The notes under the pieces: generated by a model
Databases searched by the model: none
Seen by the model: the letters and a program-made list of their open reading frames with translations, nothing else
What the model was told of the DNA's origin: nothing
Shown: positions 34,399 to 42,900 of the stretch, one piece after another
How the letters are laid out: each line of letters starts with the position of its first letter
How positions within the stretch are numbered: position 1 is the stretch's first letter
Source of the DNA: Candidatus Saccharibacteria bacterium
Lineage (GTDB): Bacteria; Patescibacteriota; Saccharimonadia; Saccharimonadales; Saccharimonadaceae
Length of the DNA stretch: 64,000 nt
Reading direction: 5' to 3'
NCBI GenBank assembly: GCA_016789455.1
Contig: JAEUQU010000002.1
Location: 1,223,938-1,287,937, forward strand
Translations under genes and position numbers: made by a program

Positions 34399-34488
34399 AT
34401 GCCTATCACCATCCGCATAGTTCCTTCCAGGAGCAAGCGGATACCGGTAGACGTTGCGCCATCTTGGTTAGAATATATCGAGCATTAG
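34399..34488 (+). CDS. 29-aa microprotein downstream of the structured leader
   Basis: MPITIRIVPSRSKRIPVDVA followed by PSWLEYIEH. GAGGAG lies 8 nt before the ATG. Basic first half, acidic end. It could be a leader peptide of a regulatory device or a product of its own. A GC hairpin with TTTT follows at about 34526-34575. Confidence 0.5.
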   Translation: MPITIRIVPSRSKRIPVDVAPSWLEYIEH

Positions 34489-34525
34489 TTATATAACCGC
34501 CTGAGCGATGTATGGCTATACACGT

Positions 34526-34575
34526 CGCGTCCGCCTTTGGGGTGCCTGAGTACGGCACCGGGGCGGGCGTTTTAG
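34526..34575 (+). terminator. Long imperfect hairpin terminator
   Basis: CGTCCGCC...GGTGCC pairs with GGCACC...GGGCGGGCG around a TGAGTAC loop; followed by TTTTA. Confidence 0.6.
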
Positions 34576-34598
34576 TTTACAAAAACTGACGCATATAT

Positions 34599-34628
34599 AA
34601 AAGACGCTGCGTGATTGCAGCGTCTTTT
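34599..34628. terminator. Bidirectional rho-independent terminator
   Basis: AAAAGACGCTGC / GCAGCGTCTTTT 12-bp stem with loop GTGATT. Confidence 0.9.
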
Positions 34629-34642
34629 TGATAGGCTGCAGC

Positions 34643-35383
34643 CTACTGGCTGGCTTCGCCGGTCGGCTGTGCGGGCTGGGCAGCCGGGTCGGGGGTCGGC
34701 GGTGTTTCGCCGACTTCCTTCAGCTTGGCATCGAGCAGGCTGCTGATCTTGGCGGCCGTGAAGATATTCTGGCCGTTGATCTCTTCAGACATGCTGCTGT
34801 TGTCGATGGTCTTGCCGTTGATGACGACGGTCGGCGTGCTGAGCTGGATGCCGGCCTTTTGGGCGGCACCCAGGTCGCGGTTGATACGGTCGGCCACCTC
34901 TTTGCTGGCGACGGCGGTCTGAAACTTGGGAATGTCCAGGCTCAGCTGCTTGGCGTATTTCTCGAAGAAGCTGCCACGGGCGTCGGCCGATACCTCGGAC
35001 CACTCACTCTGATTGCCAAAGAGCAGGTCGTGCATTTCCCAGAACTTACCCTGCTGCCCGGCGGCTTCGGCAGCAGCGGCAGCGGCCTTGGCGTTGGGGT
35101 GGATAGAGGTCAGCGGCAGGTGGCGGAAGACGAAGGCGACCTTATCCTTATAGAGCTCCTTGGCCTGGGTCAGCGGCGAGAACAGGGCGCCGCAGCCGGG
35201 GCACTGAAAGTCGGCGTACTCGATGAAGACGACTTTGGCGTCGGCGTTGCCGTAGACGCGGTCGTCGGCGACGATCTTGGCAGGATCGCCCTCGAACTTA
35301 GCGGTTTGTGGTTTGGTAATGACCAGCAGCGCGATCGTCAGTACGCCAAGCCCGGCAAAAATAAGCCATTTCCATTTGTCCAT
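34643..35383 (-). CDS. Membrane-anchored DsbA-like thiol oxidoreductase
   Basis: 246 aa from the ATG at 35383 (GAGGGAG upstream; the longer frame lacks a ribosome site). One N-terminal helix (KWLIFAGLGVLTIALLVI) anchors it outside. The thioredoxin-like domain holds the active site CPGC (61-64, EYADFQCPGC), the helical insertion (NAKAAAAAAEAAGQQGKFWE) and the cis-Pro region STPTVVINGK. It should introduce or shuffle disulphides in exported proteins, of which this window has many with paired Cys. The Pro/Ala-rich tail (PPTPDPAAQPAQPT) is low complexity. The family is common in CPR genomes. Confidence 0.92.
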   Translation of the reverse strand: MDKWKWLIFAGLGVLTIALLVITKPQTAKFEGDPAKIVADDRVYGNADAKVVFIEYADFQCPGCGALFSPLTQAKELYKDKVAFVFRHLPLTSIHPNAKAAAAAAEAAGQQGKFWEMHDLLFGNQSEWSEVSADARGSFFEKYAKQLSLDIPKFQTAVASKEVADRINRDLGAAQKAGIQLSTPTVVINGKTIDNSSMSEEINGQNIFTAAKISSLLDAKLKEVGETPPTPDPAAQPAQPTGEASQ

Positions 35384-35505
35384 GCAGATCTCCCTCTCTT
35401 TCGGATAAAACAGTACTAGTACTAATATAGCGCAATTGGCTGAGGATGACATGAGATACGGCGCAAAATTACAGCAGGGGTCGGCCGTGGTACAATCGGG
35501 GTACG

Positions 35506-36519
35506 ATGTTCATCTCTATCTTGCTGCTGGTTGTCGACGTTCTCTTATGGCTGCTGTTAATTGCACTGCGTGCCGTCCGGCTGCACCGCAGCAGTGTCTC
35601 CGATTACGAACTGGACCGCCGCATCAAGGCGGGCGACGAAGTGGCCATTGAGACCCGGCGCCGCGACGAGCTGCTGCCGGAGCTGCGTGAGCTGAAATAT
35701 CTGGTGGAATTGCTGTTGTTCGTGCTGGTCATCGTACTGACGGTGGTGCTGGCCGGTCCCTGGTGGGCGATTCCGATCATGTTCGTGGTGCTGCTGCAGA
35801 TTGAGGCGACTGTCCGCTCCAAGTGGGTCATCGCCCAGGCCGAGCGGCTGTACGCGCAGCATGAGCTGGCAATCCTGGAGATCGTCGAGCGTTGCCGGCC
35901 GGTGCTGCAGCGTCTGCGCGGCGAAACGCCGCTGAACAAAGGCCAGTTCGTCTACACCAAGCAGGAGCTGCTGGACAGGCTGGCCACCACCACGGTACTG
36001 GACGAGCACGAGATGAGCCTGCTGAAGCATGGCTTGGCCTTCGGTGCCAAGACGGTCGAAGACGTTATGACGCCGCGGACGGTCATCGAGGCGATCCGCG
36101 AGACCGACACGCTGGGGCCGGTGCTGCTGGACCGGCTGCACAAGAGCGGCCATAGCCGTTTCCCGGTCTATGGAGAGGATATCGACCACATGACCGGCAT
36201 GCTTTACACGCATGACCTGGTGCCACTGAACCCGAAGTTCAAGACAGTGCAGGATGCCACGCGCCACGATATCTTTTACATCCGGCAGGACCATAGTCTG
36301 GAGCATGCGCTGGCAGCCTTCCTGCGGACGCATCACCATCTGTTCATCGTGGTGAACCAGTATCGCGAGACGGTGGGGCTGCTCAGTCTGGAGGACGTGA
36401 TAGAGGCTTTGCTGGGCCGGCGCATCGTCGATGAGTTCGACCAGCATCATGATCTGCGGGCGGTGGCCGAGAAGAATCCGCGCCACAACAACGTACCCAA
36501 GCAGCGCAAAGATGTGTAA
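35506..36519 (+). CDS. CBS-domain membrane protein (CNNM/TlyC-like)
   Basis: 337 aa. Two N-terminal membrane segments (FISILLLVVDVLLWLLLIAL and about 65-100, a LVELLLFVLVIVLTVVLAG pair), then a helical linker and a CBS pair beginning AKTVEDVMTPRTVIEAIRET and ending GLLSLEDVIEALLGRRIVDE. This order (membrane part, then 'VMTPR' CBS pair) is that of CNNM/HlyC/CorC ion-related proteins, but the membrane part is shorter than a full DUF21 domain and the C-terminal CorC_HlyC module is missing. TACAAT at 35491-35496 ends 9 nt before the ATG, so a leaderless mRNA is likely. Confidence 0.82.
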   Translation: MFISILLLVVDVLLWLLLIALRAVRLHRSSVSDYELDRRIKAGDEVAIETRRRDELLPELRELKYLVELLLFVLVIVLTVVLAGPWWAIPIMFVVLLQIEATVRSKWVIAQAERLYAQHELAILEIVERCRPVLQRLRGETPLNKGQFVYTKQELLDRLATTTVLDEHEMSLLKHGLAFGAKTVEDVMTPRTVIEAIRETDTLGPVLLDRLHKSGHSRFPVYGEDIDHMTGMLYTHDLVPLNPKFKTVQDATRHDIFYIRQDHSLEHALAAFLRTHHHLFIVVNQYRETVGLLSLEDVIEALLGRRIVDEFDQHHDLRAVAEKNPRHNNVPKQRKDV

Positions 36520-36667
36520 TGTGGTATAGTAAATCGCAATGACATGTTTCGTAAGTGATACCAATATGAATGACGGGGTCGGTGAATAAACCGGCTGCTT
36601 TATTCGCTTACGACCCCTCTCCCAGGCCATACCGTATACTGAAAAGTGATCATTGGAGATATTTACT

Positions 36668-37981
36668 ATGGAACGAATTTTGAACAGTGCCGTGGCTGAA
36701 CATGTCGGCAAAGAGATTACCGTAAGAGGCTGGCTGCACAAGAAGCGCCTGCTGGGCGGCCTGACGTTCATCAACCTGCGCGACCGCAGCGGGCTGGTAC
36801 AGGTAGTCATCAAGGACAAGGACGAAGTGGAGAAGCTGCGCGGACTGCAGGTGGGTACCGTGCTGGCGGTAACCGGTACGGCCAAGGAAGAGCCGCGGGC
36901 ACCTGGTGGCGCCGAGCTGCACGATGTGACGCTGGACGTCCTGGTGCCGGTGACCGACGAGCCGCCGATTGAGATTGATAAACCGCTGGGCCACAAGCCC
37001 GACAACCTGGACACCTTGTTCGATAACCGCGTCATCGGTCTGCGCAACCTGCAGGAGCGGGCAATCTTTGAGGTGCAGGCGACCATTACCCGGAGCATGC
37101 GCGCCCATTTTGACGAGCACGGCTTTACGGAGATGCACACGCCCAAGCTGCTGGCCGAGGCGACCGAAGGCGGCGCCGAGGTCTTTACGCTTGATTACTT
37201 CGGTAAGGTGGCGACGCTGGCCCAGAGCCCGCAGTTCTACAAGCAGATGATGGTGGGTGTGTTTGAGCGGGCGTATGAGATCGCGCCGGTGTACCGGGCT
37301 GAGCCAAGCGCGACGACCCGCCACATGTCCGAATACACCTCTGTTGACGGTGAAATGGGCTTCATTACGCTTGAAGACCTGAAGCAGTTCTTGAGCGGGC
37401 TGCTGAACCGTGTGGTCGATGATGTCTGGGCACGCCATGAGACCGAACTGAAGCGCTGGAACGCTACCAAGCCGGTACTGACTGCCGAGATTCCGACCAT
37501 TGCCATGTCTGAGATTCACGAGAAGTACTCCAAGGCGACAGGTGAGAACTCTGTGGGTGAGAAGGACCTGCGGCCGGATGAGGAGCGTTGGATCTGTGAG
37601 TATGCTAAGAAGAACCTGGGATCGGAAGCTGTCTTCGTATCCGAATGGCCGGCCAGCGAAATGAAGTTCTATCACAAGGCCAACGATGAGACGCCGGAGA
37701 TCGCTGACCGCGTGGACCTGTTGTTCCGCGGCGTCGAGATTACTACCGGCAGCATGCGCGAGCACGTGTATGAGAAGGTGGTGCAGCAACTGAAGGACTT
37801 GGCAGGTGGTGATCCTGAAGATCCTGGCTTCACACCACTGCTGACGGCCATGCGCTACGGCATGCCGCCGCACGGCGGCTTCGGCCTTGGGCTGGAGCGG
37901 CTGACGCAGAAGCTGATCGGGCTGAACAACGTCAAGGAAGCGACGTTGTTCCCGCGGGATATCAACCGGCTCGGGCCGTAG
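36668..37981 (+). CDS. aspS: Archaeal-type aspartyl-tRNA synthetase, probably non-discriminating
   Basis: 437 aa, the short archaeal/eukaryotic type, lacking the GAD insertion of classical bacterial AspRS. OB-fold anticodon domain 15-110, then class II motifs: motif 2 YRAEPSATTRHMSEY, motif 3 GLGLERL and the PHGGFGLGLERL end. His24 (RGWLHKKRLLGG) occupies the place where discriminating archaeal enzymes have Trp (Trp26 in Thermococcus), and the later specificity Lys is replaced by Thr; this suggests it charges both tRNA-Asp and tRNA-Asn and needs GatCAB. GGAG precedes the ATG and TATACT lies upstream at 36632-36637. Confidence 0.93.
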   Translation: MERILNSAVAEHVGKEITVRGWLHKKRLLGGLTFINLRDRSGLVQVVIKDKDEVEKLRGLQVGTVLAVTGTAKEEPRAPGGAELHDVTLDVLVPVTDEPPIEIDKPLGHKPDNLDTLFDNRVIGLRNLQERAIFEVQATITRSMRAHFDEHGFTEMHTPKLLAEATEGGAEVFTLDYFGKVATLAQSPQFYKQMMVGVFERAYEIAPVYRAEPSATTRHMSEYTSVDGEMGFITLEDLKQFLSGLLNRVVDDVWARHETELKRWNATKPVLTAEIPTIAMSEIHEKYSKATGENSVGEKDLRPDEERWICEYAKKNLGSEAVFVSEWPASEMKFYHKANDETPEIADRVDLLFRGVEITTGSMREHVYEKVVQQLKDLAGGDPEDPGFTPLLTAMRYGMPPHGGFGLGLERLTQKLIGLNNVKEATLFPRDINRLGP

Positions 37982-38042
37982 TGGCTTAAAGGTTGGGGCG
38001 ATGTCTCAACTTACAATCGATAGCTTATAAGCTGGGAGACCG

Positions 38043-38071
38043 CCCCGCCCACCGCTGATGCGGGGGCGGGG
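38043..38071 (-). terminator. GC hairpin at the 3' end of the 38087 gene
   Basis: CCCCGCCC pairs with GGGCGGGG around a 13-nt loop; lies between convergent genes. Confidence 0.6.
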
Positions 38072-38086
38072 TTGCTCCGTGCAGGG

Positions 38087-38680
38087 TCAGATCGGGAAGT
38101 TCCACGTCCGGGGCACGCGCGCCGGCTGTTCACCGCCGTGGATGGCGGCGTAGGACGGCATGGCGATGGTGGCTGGGTCGGCGTACGAGGTTCGGTTGGC
38201 GTGCGTCTTGGCCAGCAGCTGTGCGAAGGCGTGCCCCAGGTCGGTGGCCACCTGCTGGCTGCAGTAGCCGAAGCCGTGGCAGCCGACGTAGGCACCGTTG
38301 ATGTCTGCGGCACCGGTGTTCTCGTGCGGGTGCGGCATCAGGTGGGCCGGCGGGTTGCCGGCGTAGCGGTGTTGCAGGTCGCCGAAGTCGCGCAGCAGAC
38401 CGGCGGCCTGGTGGGCCATGGTCCGGGCGTGGTGCGTGCCGTTGCCGGTGGTGACGACCAACAGCAGGGCGTCCTCGGAACGCGAGTAGCGGTCGGTCGG
38501 GTCCAGCAGGACGAGCGCCCGGGGCTCCAGCGGAGAGTTCCGCAGGATGCCGTGGGGCACTGGGTCCTGCAAGGCGGACTTGGCGGCCTCGGTGAGGAGG
38601 GTACGCAGGTCGGGGTCGTCCAACAGTGTGTAGGGGTTGCCGTAGTGGACGAGCTGCACGTGCGGAAGCGGGGTGTTCAT
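38087..38680 (-). CDS. Orphan 197-aa soluble protein
   Basis: No family recognised. N-terminal LPHVQLVHYGNPYTLLDDPD and the strand SEDALLLVVTTGNGTHHART look like an alpha/beta fold; the middle holds many His residues (HHARTMAHQ, HLMPHPHENTG) and two Cys (GCHGFGYCSQQ), possibly a metal site. Next to nucleotide-level neighbours it is GC-rich with its own AT-rich upstream region and hairpin. Weak resemblance to Rossmann-like or macro-like domains is only an impression. Confidence 0.6.
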   Translation of the reverse strand: MNTPLPHVQLVHYGNPYTLLDDPDLRTLLTEAAKSALQDPVPHGILRNSPLEPRALVLLDPTDRYSRSEDALLLVVTTGNGTHHARTMAHQAAGLLRDFGDLQHRYAGNPPAHLMPHPHENTGAADINGAYVGCHGFGYCSQQVATDLGHAFAQLLAKTHANRTSYADPATIAMPSYAAIHGGEQPARVPRTWNFPI

Positions 38681-38772
38681 GAGGAGATCCTCTTCGATCG
38701 GAGGTGCATGGAGCGCTCTATTTCGAGCTATTACATTATATCACAAATCTTATAAAAAGTCAATTAAAAAGC

Positions 38773-39420
38773 TTACGTTCTGGGAGTGCCTGGCGCGTTA
38801 TCAAGATACTGCCAGACGTACCAGCTGGCAACGGACTCAAAAGGGTGCCAGTGATGCTGTTCGGCGATGACGATCATCTCGGCAGGTGCGGGGATGGTGG
38901 GCAGACCATAGAGTTTCTGCATGCCCATACGGACGCCCAGGTCGCCAGTAGGAAGCACATCGAGGCGGCCCATGGCCCACATCAGGAACATGTGGGCGGT
39001 CCACTCGCCGATGCCTTTGACGGCGGTCAGCTCTATGATGATCTGTTCGTTGGAGCGGTGTTCGATATCGGCGAAGTCGATACGGCCGTCAAGCACGTGC
39101 CGGGCCAGATCTTTGACATAGGCGACTTTGGAGCGGCTGAGCCCGGCGGCGCGGAGCGTGTCGTCCGGGCAGTTGATGATGGCCTGTGGCGCCGGAAATG
39201 CTCCGGCGAAAATGGCGGTGAAGCGGTCGGTGATGGTGGCGGCCGCTTTGACGCTGAGCTGCTGGCCGATAATGGAGCGGACGAGCTCGTGGTAATAATC
39301 GGTGTGCGGACGGATGGTGCAGGGGCCGGTCTGGCGGATGACCGGCGCCAAACAGGTGTCATGCCGGCTAAGATGAGCGGCAGCAATGCGGGCCTGGGCG
39401 TCGGAAATCACGAAATGCAT
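38773..39420 (-). CDS. DNA-3-methyladenine glycosylase II (AlkA/Mag1-like)
   Basis: 215 aa HhH-GPD protein. ELVRSIIGQQLSVKAAATI, hairpin-helix-hairpin LTAVKGIGEWTAHMFLMW and catalytic Asp160 in VLPTGDLGVRMG. It removes alkylated purines in base-excision repair. It lacks the N-terminal TBP-like domain of E. coli AlkA, like yeast Mag1. On the minus strand TACAAT ends 6 nt before the ATG with no Shine-Dalgarno, so the mRNA is probably leaderless. Confidence 0.92.
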   Translation of the reverse strand: MHFVISDAQARIAAAHLSRHDTCLAPVIRQTGPCTIRPHTDYYHELVRSIIGQQLSVKAAATITDRFTAIFAGAFPAPQAIINCPDDTLRAAGLSRSKVAYVKDLARHVLDGRIDFADIEHRSNEQIIIELTAVKGIGEWTAHMFLMWAMGRLDVLPTGDLGVRMGMQKLYGLPTIPAPAEMIVIAEQHHWHPFESVASWYVWQYLDNAPGTPRT

Positions 39421-39554
39421 GGACTCATTGTAGCAATACTGATGAGGTGTAAAAGGCGACGGTTCATTAAAAATCGCAGCATGTACCGGGGATGGTGCGT
39501 TTAATAATTAATAGTTGTTTTTTGTAACAGCAGTATGACTGCTACCATGCCGGC

Positions 39555-42050
39555 ATGAAACAGACACTGATGATAAAGGGAATGGCGGCGGTGCTGATGA
39601 CGGGTGCGTGCATCGCCTGGTGGGGCATGACAGGGCGTCCGGCGGTGGCCGGCGAGCAAAGCTGTAAGAGTATCATGGTGATATATGCCCGCGGTTCCGG
39701 GCAGCCGGCCGGTGCCATGGAGGAGCAGCGCTTCAGGCAGGCGGTACAGGGGGTGACGGGGCTGACGGATAAGGTGGGGTATGTGGAATTGGGCCGCTTG
39801 ATGCCTGGTACATATGGTAATTATCCGGCGGCGGGCGTTGATGTCCGGCTGAACCAGGACGCGCGGATCTGGGCGCCGCAGGCGGTCAATGCCATCGGGG
39901 CGAAGTTCTCGGTGTCGTGGCTGAAGATCGGGGAGTACGAGCGGAGCGTACTGGAGGGTAAGGAATTATTGTTTGAATTTTTGCGCTCCGAAGAAAACCG
40001 GGCGGTGATCTGTGCCGGCACGCGGTTCGTGATGGCGGGGTATTCGCAAGGCGCGCAGGTCATCGGTGAGGCGCTGAGCGATGAACGGATGCGGCGGTAT
40101 GATGCGGCCATCCTCTCGGTGCAGCTGTTCGGGGACCCCCGGTTGACATATGCCGATGCTGCCCAGGCACGGCCGGCCGGCAGTTGGTACCGCGGCTCGG
40201 CGGACAGCAGCGTGCGAGGCATCCTGGGGGCGCGCTCGCCCTATGTGCCGCCGTCGCTGGCGGAAAAGGTGGGGAGCTGGTGCCGGGATCAGGATGGTAT
40301 CTGCAGCGGGACGCTGTTCTTTGGCGAGCATGGCAGGTATCTGGAGCGCGAAGTGGCACTGGCTGGCCGGGAGGCGGGGAGGCGTATGCAGCAACAGCTG
40401 GCGAGCGACGGGACGGTGCCGCTGCCTGGCTGCGCACCTTCGCGGCAGGATGTTGTGCTGGCGGTCGAACTGAGCGAAGCGGTACGGAGCAGCGGTTTTC
40501 TGGCCGAGCAGGTCATGGGCGCAGAGGCACGCAGTATGTTGGCTGGCGCTTGCGACAGCCGGGTGGCGGCCGTCGGCTTCTATGCCGCAGAGCCTGCCGT
40601 CCCGCCCGTAGTGTTGAGTGATTTTACGGATGATGCAGCCGTCTTTGCCGGCAGGGTGGCGCGATATGCCGAAGGCCACCGTGAGTATGTGACGCTGCGC
40701 CAATCAGCCATGTTGGAAGGTCTGCTGCGGGCGGCAGAGATGGATTGGCGGACGGATGCCCAGCGGGTCGTGGTGGTGCATGCGCACAGCCAGCCGGCAG
40801 GCTGGAATGATTGGCAGGACGGGCGGCCGCTGTACGAGAACTTCGCTGATGGCGCGGCGCTGCGCCAGGTGGCCAAACGGTATGCCGGGCAGAACATTGA
40901 TTTCCGCTACGGACTCGGAGCGATGACCGGCCGTGAATCCCGGGCATATGCAGGCACCGAGCAACCGGCGCTCGATGCCCTGGGTGATCTGTTGGGCGGC
41001 AGACATGTGACATACGGCTGTTCACGGTACTGCTACTGGCGCCTGGCGGGCACTTTTGCCCATCGGCCGGAATTCCGGGCTACGCCGCTGGCCGGTACGA
41101 CAAAAGACCAGCTGTGGCTGCAGACGACCGATCTGTCCGAGGGGCGCATTGGGGCCGCCAGGCAGGCCGGCGGAGTGTACTACGAATGGGATTTGGACTG
41201 CGACGGCCTGTTCGAGATCAGTGGCGGCAGTGAGGCCGAGGGTGCCGCTCCGCTGCGCTTCAAGCGGCCGCGCCAGTGTCAGGGATTTGCCAGGGTGCGG
41301 GTGGCGGCGGGTGTTGCCGAGGGGAGGATGGCGTATGACAGCTATACGGCAGCGTTGGCTATCAACGTCAGGCCGGCAGGCGAGCCGGTTGCCGTGCCGC
41401 CGGCAATCGCTGAGGTGCGGGCCGAGCCGGATGGGGCTGGCGCTGTCAGTCTTTCCTGGCGGGCGGCTGGCCATAGCGAGCATGAGGCTGTGCGCTATCT
41501 GGTTGAGGCGGACCGGCAGCAGACTGGTCAGCGGCAACTGGTGGCCGTGACATCCGAGCGCACCCTGGTCGTCACCGACGTACCGGCCGGCAGCCTTACC
41601 GTGACGGTCACGCCGATAATCGCGGGAGGAGATGCGGGCGTGCCGGTTGCCAGCCCGACCGTGCTGGTGGCGAATGTGATGCCTGGGCCGGATGCGTCGC
41701 AGGCAGAGCGGTTGCAGGGCGTGCAGCACCTGCGTCATCCCGTCCTTGCTGCAACGACGGCGCCGGCGCCTGCCGCCGGGTCTGAGCACGTGCTGTCCGG
41801 GCAACCCACAGACGCAGCTACGCACGAACAGGCTCATCCGCCCGATGGCACTGTCCGTAAACAACATGTCCGCTCCCGCGCCGACAGACCGGATGTACTC
41901 ACCCTGCTGGCGAACGGACACCAGTCTGCGGTGGGCGGTGCGGCGCCGGCAATTACTGCCGCAACCGCACTTCTCATTGCCGCTTGTGTCTTTGCTACAA
42001 TCAGAAGATGCCGCAGACTCCGCGTAAGACCATCACTACCCCCGCCGTAA
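39555..42050 (+). CDS. Cutinase-domain surface protein with VWA-like and Fn3-like modules
   Basis: 831 aa. Residues 1-33 are a signal peptide. Residues 37-270 form a cutinase (CE5) alpha/beta hydrolase with an intact triad in the family spacing: Ser164 (AGYSQGAQV), Asp247 (C243-x3-D-x2-C250) and His259, plus oxyanion segment YARGSGQ and the Cys37-Cys153 pair. Residues 290-500 resemble a von Willebrand A fold with a degenerate MIDAS (VELSEAVRSS). About 630-720 is a Fn3-like sandwich; then a Pro/Ala/His-rich linker, one membrane helix (about 795-815) and a basic end. It should hydrolyse esters outside the cell; cutinases are typical of mycobacteria and fungi. TACCAT ends 6 nt before the ATG. 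Confidence 0.87.
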   Translation: MKQTLMIKGMAAVLMTGACIAWWGMTGRPAVAGEQSCKSIMVIYARGSGQPAGAMEEQRFRQAVQGVTGLTDKVGYVELGRLMPGTYGNYPAAGVDVRLNQDARIWAPQAVNAIGAKFSVSWLKIGEYERSVLEGKELLFEFLRSEENRAVICAGTRFVMAGYSQGAQVIGEALSDERMRRYDAAILSVQLFGDPRLTYADAAQARPAGSWYRGSADSSVRGILGARSPYVPPSLAEKVGSWCRDQDGICSGTLFFGEHGRYLEREVALAGREAGRRMQQQLASDGTVPLPGCAPSRQDVVLAVELSEAVRSSGFLAEQVMGAEARSMLAGACDSRVAAVGFYAAEPAVPPVVLSDFTDDAAVFAGRVARYAEGHREYVTLRQSAMLEGLLRAAEMDWRTDAQRVVVVHAHSQPAGWNDWQDGRPLYENFADGAALRQVAKRYAGQNIDFRYGLGAMTGRESRAYAGTEQPALDALGDLLGGRHVTYGCSRYCYWRLAGTFAHRPEFRATPLAGTTKDQLWLQTTDLSEGRIGAARQAGGVYYEWDLDCDGLFEISGGSEAEGAAPLRFKRPRQCQGFARVRVAAGVAEGRMAYDSYTAALAINVRPAGEPVAVPPAIAEVRAEPDGAGAVSLSWRAAGHSEHEAVRYLVEADRQQTGQRQLVAVTSERTLVVTDVPAGSLTVTVTPIIAGGDAGVPVASPTVLVANVMPGPDASQAERLQGVQHLRHPVLAATTAPAPAAGSEHVLSGQPTDAATHEQAHPPDGTVRKQHVRSRADRPDVLTLLANGHQSAVGGAAPAITAATALLIAACVFATIRRCRRLRVRPSLPPP

Positions 42051-42892
42051 CCCTTCAGCCCCATGAGGTGGCCGATTTCCGAGCGGTTGTGACTGGCTAT
42101 TTCTCGACACATCGCCGTGATATGCCCTGGCGTCACACTGCCGATCCGTACCGCATCATGGTGAGTGAGATCATGCTGCAACAGACCCAGGTGGCACGCG
42201 TCATTCCAAAGTACGAACAGTTTATACAGCGGTTCCCTGATGTGACTGCCTTGGCCGGGGCGCCACTGGCCGATGTCGTGGCCGCCTGGGTCGGCCTGGG
42301 CTATAACCGCCGGGCGCGTTTCCTGCACCAGGCGGCCGCCATGGTCATCGAGGCGTATGGCGGCGAGTTCCCGACTGACTCAGCGGGACTGCAGTCGCTG
42401 CCGGGTATCGGCAGTAACACTGCGGGCGCGATCATGGCCTATGCCTACAACCGGCCGGTCGTCTTCATTGAAACTAACATACGCACTGTCTATATCCACC
42501 ATTTCCTCAGTGATGAATCCGCCGTGGCCGACGCAGCCATCCGTCACCTGCTGGAGCAGACGCTTGATGAGACGCATCCGCGCGAATGGTATTGGGCCCT
42601 GATGGATTACGGCACTCACCTCAAGGCCACCAGGCCGAGCAACCTGGCGCAAAGCCGGCACTATAAGAAGCAAAGCCGTTTTGAAGGGTCGTTGCGGCAG
42701 GTGCGCGGTGCCATCGTGCGTGAGTTGGCTGGCGGTGCTATGCCCGAAGAGTCGCTGCGCCAGACAATCAACGACACGTACGCCGCCGCCGGCGAACGCT
42801 TCGACCCAGCCTTGTCTGCGCTCCTGGCCGAGGGCATGGTTGAGCGCCACGGTACCATGATTAGTTTGACAGGGAGCGGCCAAGTATCATAA
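42008..42892 (+). CDS. mutY: MutY-like HhH-GPD adenine glycosylase lacking the Fe-S cluster
   Basis: 294 aa from the ATG at 42008: TACAAT ends 6 nt before it, so the start lies inside the 3' end of the upstream gene and the mRNA is leaderless. It has MutY's PWRHTADPYRIMVSEIMLQQ with catalytic Glu54, the VGLGYNRRARFLH helix and the hairpin LPGIGSNTAGAI. Departures: the catalytic-Asp position reads Glu155 (FIETNIRTV instead of the usual D-G-N-V.R), the four cluster Cys are absent (YGTHLKATRPSNLAQS), and the Nudix-like C-terminal domain is missing. It probably still acts in oxidised-guanine repair, but activity is uncertain. Confidence 0.85.
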   Translation: MPQTPRKTITTPAVTLQPHEVADFRAVVTGYFSTHRRDMPWRHTADPYRIMVSEIMLQQTQVARVIPKYEQFIQRFPDVTALAGAPLADVVAAWVGLGYNRRARFLHQAAAMVIEAYGGEFPTDSAGLQSLPGIGSNTAGAIMAYAYNRPVVFIETNIRTVYIHHFLSDESAVADAAIRHLLEQTLDETHPREWYWALMDYGTHLKATRPSNLAQSRHYKKQSRFEGSLRQVRGAIVRELAGGAMPEESLRQTINDTYAAAGERFDPALSALLAEGMVERHGTMISLTGSGQVS

Positions 42893-42893
42893 T
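42866..42893 (+). promoter_or_regulatory. Promoter inside the 3' end of the MutY-like gene
   Basis: TTGACA (42866-42871), 16-nt spacer, CATAAT (42888-42893), 7 nt before the ATG at 42901. Confidence 0.75.
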
Positions 42894-42900
42894 AGTCCGT

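Noticed and set aside
35557..37146. 529-codon minus-strand ORF spanning the CBS-domain gene and AspRS
   Set aside because: It is antisense to two well-supported genes and crosses their promoter region; low-complexity product.
41022..41921. 299-codon minus-strand ORF within the cutinase gene
   Set aside because: Antisense to an intact triad-bearing gene; no recognisable domain.
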